Origin: Sphaerothrix epifaneia
Lineage (GTDB): Bacteria; Cyanobacteriota; Cyanobacteriia; Phormidesmidales; Phormidesmidaceae
Length of the DNA: 64,000 nt
NCBI RefSeq assembly: GCF_042788235.1
Contig: NZ_JBHZOL010000085.1
Coordinates: forward strand, 51,982-115,981
Reading direction: 5' to 3'
The stretch's first letter is position 1, and every line of letters begins with the position of its first letter. Below are positions 45,205 through 53,076 of the stretch, piece after piece. Position numbers and translations under genes: made by a program. The notes under the pieces were generated by a model. The model saw nothing but the letters and a program-made list of their open reading frames with translations, did no database searches and was not told where the DNA came from.

Positions 45205-45477
45205 ATGAATAGATCGCTTAACCAAACCCCCAATAACACTCCTGGCGTATACGAATGTGAGGTGCACCTCAAATTCCGGCTGATTGAGGAAAACCTACCA
45301 ACTCGCGATCGTGAGCAGCTAATTCAAATGCTGGTCGATGCCTTTGCTTATGGCAGTGATGATTACCTGGAAACGATCCATACTCATGTGGATGTGCAAG
45401 AGCTGGCCGAGCTAGAGGCTTCTCCTCGCCTGCGCCGCCAGCTAATCCGCCTGCGTAATTCGGCTTACTCGGCTTAG
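45205..45477 (+). CDS. Npun_R1517/asr1734-like small regulator
   Basis: The 90-residue product has the pattern of the cyanobacterial Npun_R1517 (asr1734) family. A short variable start is followed by VYECEVHLKFRLIEE, a helix with REQLIQMLVDAF, the YLETIHTHVDVQELAELEASP segment and RRQLIRLRNS. In Anabaena relatives this small protein affects heterocyst development, acting negatively when overexpressed. No other heterocyst gene is in the window, so a broader role is possible. The ATG at 45205 has no strong ribosome site. The gene precedes the tRNA-Glu gene. Confidence 0.7.
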   Translation: MNRSLNQTPNNTPGVYECEVHLKFRLIEENLPTRDREQLIQMLVDAFAYGSDDYLETIHTHVDVQELAELEASPRLRRQLIRLRNSAYSA

Positions 45478-45614
45478 AGCGATCGCTAGTTGCCTTTCTA
45501 GCATTCAGCCAATTATCCCCCTTTTGCGATCGCCGCTAAAAAGCCTCAAAAATTCATTTTGCAAATTGACACCTGTATCGCAGTTCGGTATATTGGAAAA
45601 CGTTGAAAGGTTGT

Positions 45615-45687
45615 GCCCCCATCGTCTAGAGGCCTAGGACACCTCCCTTTCACGGAGGCGACGGGGATTCGAATTCCCCTGGGGGTA
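45615..45687 (+). tRNA. tRNA-Glu (TTC anticodon)
   Basis: A 73-nt cloverleaf is complete: acceptor stem GCCCCCA with TGGGGGT, anticodon loop CTTTCAC (anticodon TTC), and T-loop TTCGAAT. CCA is not encoded; A is the discriminator. In cyanobacteria this tRNA supplies both protein synthesis and the glutamyl-tRNA reductase route to chlorophyll and haem. Confidence 0.96.
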
Positions 45688-45690
45688 TCT

Positions 45691-45725
45691 AAAGCGGTTC
45701 TCAATTGAGAGCCGCTTTAATTTTT
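45691..45725 (+). terminator. Intrinsic terminator of tRNA-Glu
   Basis: AAAGCGGTTCTC (45691-45702) pairs with GAGAGCCGCTTT (45707-45718), with one G-T pair and an AATT loop, followed by AATTTTT. It begins 4 nt after the tRNA. Because it is near symmetric it could also stop the convergent rdgB transcript. Confidence 0.85.
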
Positions 45726-45737
45726 GCGCTTTTGCTT

Positions 45738-46316
45738 TTAGGTGAGCCGCAGCGATCGCAGTTGAGGCATTATTTGTTCAAAAGCGACCCCTCGGTGACT
45801 GATCTGCTCTTTTTGGGCAGGCATCATTTCGGCAAAGGTTTTGCCTAAAGTGGGTACATAAAAGATGGGATCGTAGCCAAACCCGCCGCTGCCCTGAGGA
45901 GAAGTCAAAATAGTGCCGGGGCAGATGCCTTCGGTTTCTAAAACGATGTGCCCGTCTGGCTGAGCTAAGGCGATGGCACAGATAAATTGAGCTTGGCGGT
46001 TGGGATGGTTTCCTAGCGTTCGCAACAGGCGTTCAATGCGATCGCGATCAGTTTTGCCATATCGAGCGGAGTACAACCCCGGTTCACCGTTGAGGGCGTC
46101 TACTGCCAATCCAGAATCATCTGCGATCGCCCACTGCTGCGTGGCGATCGCCACCTGAGACGCTTTAAGCCGAGCATTTTCTAAAAAAGTTTGACCCGTT
46201 TCTTCCACTTCGATCGCCGAGGGCTTTAGCTCTAGCGTCCAGTCTAGATCCTGTAAATAGGCTTGCATTTCCTTCAGCTTGCCAGGATTGCCCGTGGCCA
46301 CAACTACTGTCGGCAT
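45738..46316 (-). CDS. RdgB/HAM1 non-canonical purine NTP pyrophosphatase
   Basis: The 192-residue enzyme shows VVVATGNPGKLKEM at the N-terminus, SAIEVEETGQTFLENARLKA near residue 33 and ADDSGLAVDALNGEPGLYSARYG near 66, with FGYDPIFYVP and FAEMMPAQKEQISHRG toward the end. These are the full set of ITPase motifs. It hydrolyses dITP, ITP and XTP to monophosphates, keeping them out of DNA and RNA. ATG 46316 is the start, 74 bp after the CHAT gene on the same strand, so it could be the last gene of that operon. Confidence 0.95.
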   Translation of the reverse strand: MPTVVVATGNPGKLKEMQAYLQDLDWTLELKPSAIEVEETGQTFLENARLKASQVAIATQQWAIADDSGLAVDALNGEPGLYSARYGKTDRDRIERLLRTLGNHPNRQAQFICAIALAQPDGHIVLETEGICPGTILTSPQGSGGFGYDPIFYVPTLGKTFAEMMPAQKEQISHRGVAFEQIMPQLRSLRLT

Positions 46317-46390
46317 TTCCCACCTTTTCCAAGTGATAAAGCTTCCTTACGCTATCGAATCCTGGCGACGACAGCAATGACTGGTCGCCC

Positions 46391-49081
46391 TTAAAGCCAA
46401 CTGCCCACCAGCACGTAGGGTGCCCAAAAGCGAGGAAAACGGTAGGCTCGCAAAAGCTCGATCTGGGCACGTTGCAAAGCTTCGGCGCGGCTAACGCCAG
46501 ACTGACCTAAGTTTTGGTAAAGAGCGGTGGCAAAAAGAACGCTGGATTCATCGTCTAGGCTCCATAAAGAAGCGATCGCGCTGCGAGCCCCAGCCCGAAC
46601 GGTGGTTCCAGCGATGCCTAAGACGGCGCGATCGTCACCTGAGGCAGTACGACAAGCGCTCAAGATGAGTAGTTGAATGGGGCGATCGCTGGTCTGTTGT
46701 TCGCCGCGAAAAAGCTGATCAAGCTCGGTAATTGTAATTTTGCCATCGGCTGCCAGAATGAAGGTATTTTCTGGGTCAGCGCCAAACTGGCCGTGGGTGG
46801 CAAGGTGAACAATATCATAGTCAGCTTGATTAAGGACGCGGTTGAACCTGTCGATGGTAAAGGCTTCGTCGCGAATAAAGGTAGCGGGTACGGCGGCGGC
46901 TTGGATTTCGTCTAATTCTTTGTCTACATTGGCTAAGGGAGCATAATTTCCAATATTGGCGGGGGGATTGGTTAAGCTAGCGGCTAGCACCCGCAACTTT
47001 TGCGGCGAAGATAAGGCTTCTGGATCACGAACTTCAAGACCCAGAATCAAGTCAGTGGCATAGTTTTCGACGAGGTACTGTCTGCCGTCATAAAGAGCAG
47101 ATAAGGGGATATTTCTAAAAGCGCCTTCTAAGACAAAAATGAGCGTTTTAATCTCGGCGGCGGCAAGCTGATCGGCTGCTGGACGAATCAGCCAGTCATA
47201 GATTTGCTGACCGCTGCGACGGGCGGCAGCGATCGCAGGTAGGCGTTCTAGGTTTGCTCGAAACTGTTGGAGTTCTCGCTCAACTTCGACTTGGTGAATG
47301 GGGGTTGTGTAATGGATCAGCCGATCTGCTTGGGGCAGTTTGAGAATGACTTCTAGGCGATCGGGCAAAACAATGGGATAAAAAACCGCTGCCGTTGGAT
47401 CTTCATTACTAACAACCTGATCGATATTGAGCCTGCTTTCTAAACAAGCGGCTCGAAAAAAGTTTTCCAGTTCTGCCACTTGCAAGGCTTCCATGACATT
47501 ACGGGCTTGTTGCAGATTGGCCTGACTAATTTCTCTAGGGGGAGCGGTGAGCGCAGGCGGCGGTGTGAGTAGCAAATCTACCAGTTGGCGATAGACTGGC
47601 TCGACACTTTCTCGAAAGGAAAATCGCAGATCTGGGTTAGCGGTTAGCAGATCGCTGCGTAAATTCTTCACGGTTTCAAAAGCTGCCGTGTAGGTTTGGG
47701 TGGCTGTCTGTAGCGCTTCGTTGGCGGCGGCTTCGTTGGCGGCGGCGATCGCTAGCATCATTTTGCGTTGATAAAGACGACCGAGTTGCCACTGCCAGCG
47801 GTAGCTAATGTCGCTGGCACCAATTAACTGGGCGTGCTCTAGCGCTTGTTGAGTCAAATCTTCTGCGATCGCCCACTGCTGGTTGAGTTCGTACAGATGG
47901 CCTAAATGCCCCAAAACCAATGATTGTGCCCGCCTATCTGCTAGCGCAGTGGCCTGTTGCTGAGCATGGGCTAGAATTTGGCCAATGGTTGTCCAACTCG
48001 GCTGAGTCGCAGCGCTGCCCTGCTTCAGAGCCACTAAACTTTGAGCTAAATTGATCTGGGCGAAAATGGCTGCGCGTCCTGGTTCTAGTTGGTTGATCTC
48101 GTTTTGAATTTGGGGATAAAGGCTTTGCGCCCTTTGCCACTGCTGCACCTGCGGATCGCTCAAGAGACTAAGCTGATTTAGCCAAGCCTGTAGCCGCAGG
48201 GTGCGATCGCTAGCGGTTGCTGCTTGCTGGTAGTAACTAAGCGCCTGCTCTATTGCGGCGGAGTGGTCAGCAGCAGTTGGGCGACTGCGAACGAGGTTAC
48301 CCAAACTCAAGTTGGCAGCAGCGACGAGATCAAGCTGCTGGATTTGCTCGGCTAGCGTTTGACTTTCTTGCAAAATCGCGGTGGCAGCTTCAAAGTTACC
48401 TGTTTTCCATAGGGCATCGCCTAACGACCTGAGGGCGATGATTTTGGTGACGGAATTTGGCTGAGTAGCCAGTTGTGCCTGTAGATCAGTCAAAAGGGCG
48501 AGGCCACGACGATACAACCCCAGCGCCTGAAGCACTTGTGCTTGATTGAGATAGCTCAGGGTCAGCCGCTCTATGTTGCCAAGGGTGCGATACATCTCAG
48601 CCGTTCGCTGCCAGGTTGCTAAGGCGGCGTTAAGGTCACCTCGGTTGAACTGTAGCTGGCCTTGCACATCCCAAACCTGGGCAATAAGGCCAAGGGGTCT
48701 AGCCGTCGGCAACGCCTCTGAGAGATCTAATAAGTCTGTGGCCTGCTCAATAGCCACTGTCGCTGCCCCCCAGTTGCCCAGCGCCTGGTAGGTCAAAGAG
48801 AGATTACTCAGGGCAACCGCCGCGTTGAGATAATCGCCCTGTTGTTGGTATTGCTGCTGAGCTTGCTGTAACGGTGCGATCGCCTGATGATACTGTTGAT
48901 TTTGGTAAAAGCTTTGGGCTTGCTGTTCCCCAATGGCGGCTGAGGCTGACTGGGCGATCAGAGTAGGGGTAAAATCAGGCAGATTGGGCACGTTTTGCGC
49001 GATCGCAGGCGTTAGCAAACTACAGGCCAAACAGGTCAAAAGACTCAGCAATCCGTAGCGCAGCCCTGTCTGTTTGACCAT
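46391..49081 (-). CDS. Secreted TPR-CHAT protease
   Basis: The 896-residue product has a signal peptide (about 1-29, ending PAIAQ), a TPR region of roughly 10 repeats (about 50-470), a helical linker, and a C-terminal CHAT domain (about 595-896). The caspase-like dyad is visible as His763 in VHLATHGQF and Cys810 in LLILSACRTASGD. CHAT proteases are caspase/separase relatives; cyanobacteria often place them beside two-partner-secretion genes. The gene follows the outer-membrane transporter by 17 bp in one operon. With the signal peptide the catalytic domain should act in the periplasm, an uncommon place for this class. The target is unknown. Confidence 0.9.
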   Translation of the reverse strand: MVKQTGLRYGLLSLLTCLACSLLTPAIAQNVPNLPDFTPTLIAQSASAAIGEQQAQSFYQNQQYHQAIAPLQQAQQQYQQQGDYLNAAVALSNLSLTYQALGNWGAATVAIEQATDLLDLSEALPTARPLGLIAQVWDVQGQLQFNRGDLNAALATWQRTAEMYRTLGNIERLTLSYLNQAQVLQALGLYRRGLALLTDLQAQLATQPNSVTKIIALRSLGDALWKTGNFEAATAILQESQTLAEQIQQLDLVAAANLSLGNLVRSRPTAADHSAAIEQALSYYQQAATASDRTLRLQAWLNQLSLLSDPQVQQWQRAQSLYPQIQNEINQLEPGRAAIFAQINLAQSLVALKQGSAATQPSWTTIGQILAHAQQQATALADRRAQSLVLGHLGHLYELNQQWAIAEDLTQQALEHAQLIGASDISYRWQWQLGRLYQRKMMLAIAAANEAAANEALQTATQTYTAAFETVKNLRSDLLTANPDLRFSFRESVEPVYRQLVDLLLTPPPALTAPPREISQANLQQARNVMEALQVAELENFFRAACLESRLNIDQVVSNEDPTAAVFYPIVLPDRLEVILKLPQADRLIHYTTPIHQVEVERELQQFRANLERLPAIAAARRSGQQIYDWLIRPAADQLAAAEIKTLIFVLEGAFRNIPLSALYDGRQYLVENYATDLILGLEVRDPEALSSPQKLRVLAASLTNPPANIGNYAPLANVDKELDEIQAAAVPATFIRDEAFTIDRFNRVLNQADYDIVHLATHGQFGADPENTFILAADGKITITELDQLFRGEQQTSDRPIQLLILSACRTASGDDRAVLGIAGTTVRAGARSAIASLWSLDDESSVLFATALYQNLGQSGVSRAEALQRAQIELLRAYRFPRFWAPYVLVGSWL

Positions 49082-49098
49082 AATGTTGTGCCTCAGCC

Positions 49099-50880
49099 CT
49101 AAAAGAAGGAATAGCTAAACGAGAAATAAAAGCCGTTTTCCTGAAGCGAATTGCCGCGATCTTCAATCGAAATCAGCGGCATCCCCCAATCTAGACGAGC
49201 GGTTAGATCGTTTTGCTGATAGAGTAGCCCAATCCCAATGCTGGCTAGCGTGTTGGGATCGGGATCAATACTGTCATTATTCCAGCCATGCCCCAGATCA
49301 AAAAAGGGGGTTATTTGCAGCAATCCGTTGTTAGGGCGATCGCGAAAAAGAGGCAAGCGCAATTCTGCCGAGGCGATCGCGCCGCTGTCGGTCAAAAGCT
49401 GGTCTTGACGATAGCCGCGCACCGTACTTTGCCCACCCAGGCCAAACTGTTCTAAGGTCAACAAAGGATCATCGGCAAGTTGAACACTGCCCCGCAGCAG
49501 CAGCAAGGTATCGGGGGCTAAAAGTTTGACCCACTGCCCCTGCCCCTGCCAGGAAAAGAAGCGGCTATCGGGTTCACCAGCGTTGACGGTAGCATCCAAA
49601 AAGTCGAGACCAACGTTAAACTGCGATCGCAAAGCAATAACCTGCTCCGTACTGCGCTGCGTCCACTCTTGAAAGAAACGCAGAGCCGACAGCCGACTAC
49701 GCCCTTGAGCATCAGCACCGGGCGAAAGCGGAAAAGGGCCAATATCTCCTAAGCCCAAACGAGTCTGGCTCTCTTGGTGAGCAATCGTCAAACCTACCGC
49801 AAACTCTTGCGTCGGTTGACGCCAAAGGGGTTGTCGCAGCGTCAACTCATAAAAGCTGGAATCGGCCTCAATTTCTAAAATATCAAAGGGCGCTTCAATC
49901 ACATCGCTGTCACTGGTGCCAAAAGCAAATTGGAGGGTGCCGTTACGAGGATTAATCGGCACAGTGTAACTGAAATCTAAACTGCTGCTGCCCTCTGTCG
50001 TGCTATAGCCCAGACTCAACCCATCGCCAAAGCCTAAAAGATTAGCCTCGGTGACGGCAATTTGATGGCGAACGCTGCCAACGCTGGGCGAACGATTGTT
50101 ATCTAGCGTATAGGTAACGCCAAAGCTATCGGCCTCGGTTACGCTCACGACTAAAAGATTGGTTCCTGGCTGAGTACCTGCCTGCAAATCAGCCGAAATA
50201 TTCTCAATCAAAGGATCTAACTGCAAAAGCTGTAACTGCTCTAGCAAGCGGTTGATGTTGAGCGGCGGTGAAGCCCCTACCCCCAAACGGCTGCTGATAT
50301 AGGCAGGCTGCAAGCGGCGGGTACCACTCACTTCAATGGTCTCTAAACGGCCTTCAATCACCTGAATGGTGGCGACCCCGTCTCGCAGCGGTTGGGGCGG
50401 AAAAATCGCCCCCGAAGTCACATAACCCTTTTCAACATAAAGTTGCGTTACAGCCGATCGCGCCTGCAGGATTTCGGCAAAGGTAACCGGGCGACCTGTA
50501 TAGGGGGCGGTAACGGCTGCCAACTCGGCCTCGCTAAAGACAGTGCTGCCCGCTACTTCAAAACGATTGATCACAACGGTGGCGGTGTCCGTAGGTAGGC
50601 TGTCTTCGCTGGCGGCGGGGGGCTGGGGGCCTAAGAGTTCTTCTAAGGGGGGTAAAGTCGGTAGCGGCGTGAGTTCTTCAAACGGTGGCTCTTGCGGGTT
50701 AGGGGCTAAATCTTGCGGCGGCGGCAACGCCTGCGCCAGTTGTGGCGCAGAGGCATCAGGCGCTGGCAACGCCTCTGCTGCCCAACTGGTTGCCAGGTGA
50801 GATAACCCGCTCCACAAACCAGCGGTTAGGCTCAACCAGCCCAGAAGCTTGAGGTGTTGCACGCGTAAGATCCCGCTCAT
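49099..50880 (-). CDS. Two-partner-secretion outer-membrane transporter (ShlB/FhaC type)
   Basis: The 593-residue protein has a signal segment (about 13-34), then a Pro-rich stretch (about 40-95). A POTRA domain follows (INRFEVAGSTVFSEAELA near 107 and an ARSAVTQLYVEKGYVTSGA helix), then a second POTRA-like part. The beta-barrel (about 250-593) ends in FYFSFSYSFF with the C-terminal aromatic residue typical of outer-membrane proteins. It would export the TPS exoprotein at 28358 or another not in the window. The CHAT gene follows 17 bp later. The barrel motif VRGYRQDQLL is clear. Confidence 0.92.
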   Translation of the reverse strand: MSGILRVQHLKLLGWLSLTAGLWSGLSHLATSWAAEALPAPDASAPQLAQALPPPQDLAPNPQEPPFEELTPLPTLPPLEELLGPQPPAASEDSLPTDTATVVINRFEVAGSTVFSEAELAAVTAPYTGRPVTFAEILQARSAVTQLYVEKGYVTSGAIFPPQPLRDGVATIQVIEGRLETIEVSGTRRLQPAYISSRLGVGASPPLNINRLLEQLQLLQLDPLIENISADLQAGTQPGTNLLVVSVTEADSFGVTYTLDNNRSPSVGSVRHQIAVTEANLLGFGDGLSLGYSTTEGSSSLDFSYTVPINPRNGTLQFAFGTSDSDVIEAPFDILEIEADSSFYELTLRQPLWRQPTQEFAVGLTIAHQESQTRLGLGDIGPFPLSPGADAQGRSRLSALRFFQEWTQRSTEQVIALRSQFNVGLDFLDATVNAGEPDSRFFSWQGQGQWVKLLAPDTLLLLRGSVQLADDPLLTLEQFGLGGQSTVRGYRQDQLLTDSGAIASAELRLPLFRDRPNNGLLQITPFFDLGHGWNNDSIDPDPNTLASIGIGLLYQQNDLTARLDWGMPLISIEDRGNSLQENGFYFSFSYSFF

Positions 50881-51068
50881 GATATAGGATGGCCCTCATA
50901 CTACAGCTTTATCTGAAGTATGGGCTAAGCAACCCTCGGATCAATCACGGTTGCAACTGATTAAAACTTTTGCTGATGAAACTTTGCTGTTTTGCTGCTT
51001 TGATTCTGCTGAAGCGCCGCTGCTAGAAAAGCTGAGCTGCTTAGGGTCAACCCTTCTTAGCCGGGTGC

Positions 51069-52823
51069 CTATGGGGCTGGGGTGGCTTCCGTAGCCGCTT
51101 CGAGGAGATCCTGGGGCGATCGCAGTTGCCAGTGATGATCGGCGTCAAGCTGCAAGACGTGTTGATGGTAGGTGGCTAGAATGCGGCGATGCCCAACGCT
51201 GATAAAGGTCGTTTTGAGCTGTTTAAGCTGCTGATAAAGGCTGGCTTCGTTGTCCCGATCTAGGGCGCTGGTGGCCTCGTCTAAGATGGCATAGTCGGGC
51301 TGATTAACCAGCAGTCGCGCAAACGTAAGCCGTTGCTGTTCCCCTAGCGATAGCACATCGCCCCAGTCTTGCTCGGCGGCTAAACCGCCAAAGCGCTCGG
51401 CTAAATCCGGCAGATTGACTTGCTGTAAGATGTGCTGCAGTTTTTCGTCGTCGATGTCGGCTTGAACGTTGGGATAGCACATTTGCGCCCGCAACGTGCC
51501 CAAAATCATATAGGGCTTTTGCGGCAGAAATAACATGTGATCGAGGTCTGGACGGGCGATCGCCCCGGAACCCGAATTCCACAACCCTGCGATCGCCCGC
51601 AACAGCGAACTTTTGCCGCAACCGCTAGGGCCAACAATCAGCAACCCTTGCTGGCTGGGTACTTGCAGCGATAGATTTTCGACCAAGGTGCGCTGATAGT
51701 TGGGGGTTTGTAAGGTCAAATCGATTAAAGCCAGATCGGCGGCAGGCTGGGTTTTGATGATGGGTTGTTCGGCAGTTTCTGGCTGGGTAACCCCGTTGAG
51801 AAAGTCGGCAAATGTCGCTAGACGATCAATGCCTGCGCCAAAGGCCGTCAGCTCTTGGAACCGCGCCACAATCACATTGAGCGAAAAAAAGACGCGGACG
51901 AACGCTCCTTGCGCCTCGGTGACTTTGCCCACTTCCAAATCCCCTGCAAATACGCTGGGGGCGACCACAATGGCTGGCAGCACGTAGGGAATAAACTCAT
52001 AGGCATTGGTGAGGGCGTTGAGGTTGAGTTCCCAAAACAGCAGATTTTTAAAGTTGTCAAAGGCGGCCATGAAGCGGGTTTTCACCTGCTGAGATTCCTG
52101 ATCTTCTCCTCGGTAAAAGGCGATCGCTTCTGCATTCTCTCGAATCCGCACCAGGCTAAAGCGAAAGTTGGCCTCCCGCTTGAGCTGCTCAAAGTTGAGT
52201 CGCACCAGGGGCTTACCAAAAACAAACGCCGCCACGAGCGTTCCTACCACCGCATAGAGAATGAGAAAAACTACCAGCGATCGCGAAATGCCCCACAGCA
52301 CACCGCTAAAAGCAATCACCTCTAGCAGCGAATCCACCACCACCAGCAAAAAGGTCAGCGACTCTTGGGTAAAGCTGCGTACATCTTCGGCAATCCGCTG
52401 GTCGGGGTTGTCAATCTCGGCGTTGCTCTGGTTGAGCTGATAAAAGGCGCGATTGGCAAAATACTGATCGACAAAATGATTGGTCAGCCAGCGTCGCCAT
52501 TGCAAACCCAGGCGATCGCGCAGGTAGACATAGCCTGCTAGCAGCGGCGCATACAGCACCAACACCACAATAAAGATAATCACCGTTTGCCAAAACCGTG
52601 ATTCGTTCTGGGCGGAGAGAGCCGAAATCAGCACGCCCCGTTTGTTGTTGAGCAAAACGCTCAGCCCCGTGTAGGCTAGCAAACAGACGACGACTAGCAG
52701 CAACAGCCCTCTGGCTTTCCACTTTTCGTCGCTGAACCAGTAGGCTTTAGCGATCGCCCAGAATCGCCCAAACACGCTGAAATCGACTCGATCCATTCGC
52801 TTTGCTACCCCATTGTTGGTCAT
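51069..52823 (-). CDS. ABC transporter with fused membrane domain (ABCD/SbmA-like)
   Basis: The 584-residue half-transporter has an N-terminal cytosolic segment, six membrane helices with the ABC_membrane_2 pattern (RWLTNHFVDQYFANRAFYQL near 118; IDNPDQRIAEDVRSF near 145), and a C-terminal ATPase (about 360-570). The ATPase has Walker A VGPSGCGKSS, an LSLGEQQRL signature and Walker B YAILDEATSALD. It would work as a homodimer. Relatives are named for vitamin B12, antimicrobial-peptide or fatty-acid transport; substrate is not visible here. The start is ATG 52823, and it is divergent from the PhoD-like gene across 253 bp containing AGATCT repeats. Confidence 0.9.
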   Translation of the reverse strand: MTNNGVAKRMDRVDFSVFGRFWAIAKAYWFSDEKWKARGLLLLVVVCLLAYTGLSVLLNNKRGVLISALSAQNESRFWQTVIIFIVVLVLYAPLLAGYVYLRDRLGLQWRRWLTNHFVDQYFANRAFYQLNQSNAEIDNPDQRIAEDVRSFTQESLTFLLVVVDSLLEVIAFSGVLWGISRSLVVFLILYAVVGTLVAAFVFGKPLVRLNFEQLKREANFRFSLVRIRENAEAIAFYRGEDQESQQVKTRFMAAFDNFKNLLFWELNLNALTNAYEFIPYVLPAIVVAPSVFAGDLEVGKVTEAQGAFVRVFFSLNVIVARFQELTAFGAGIDRLATFADFLNGVTQPETAEQPIIKTQPAADLALIDLTLQTPNYQRTLVENLSLQVPSQQGLLIVGPSGCGKSSLLRAIAGLWNSGSGAIARPDLDHMLFLPQKPYMILGTLRAQMCYPNVQADIDDEKLQHILQQVNLPDLAERFGGLAAEQDWGDVLSLGEQQRLTFARLLVNQPDYAILDEATSALDRDNEASLYQQLKQLKTTFISVGHRRILATYHQHVLQLDADHHWQLRSPQDLLEAATEATPAP

Positions 52824-52959
52824 CCTTTACAGACCTTAAACGGTGGCAGTGGCAGTCGCCATCATCACTGCGAACGAATCTATCTGAGTGCCGCAGTCAG
52901 ATCAAAGGTAGATAAGATACATTGTTTGGAACGTGATGGCACAGAATTTAGCCTCTACT

Positions 52960-52997
52960 AGATCTGTAGATCTGCCTGATAGATCTCAGATAGATCT
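52960..52997. repeat. Four AGATCT sites in the divergent promoter region
   Basis: AGATCT occurs at 52960, 52968, 52981 and 52992, most preceded by T, so TAGATCT is repeated. They lie 80-120 bp upstream of the PhoD-like start and about 137-174 bp from the ABC transporter start. They may be an operator array. Confidence 0.6.
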
Positions 52998-53076
52998 CAG
53001 ACCCAGCGGGATGGTGGAGGCGATCGCCCCAAACGTTTGATACCGCTAACAGAGGCGTACTCAGGAGGGTTTTGCT

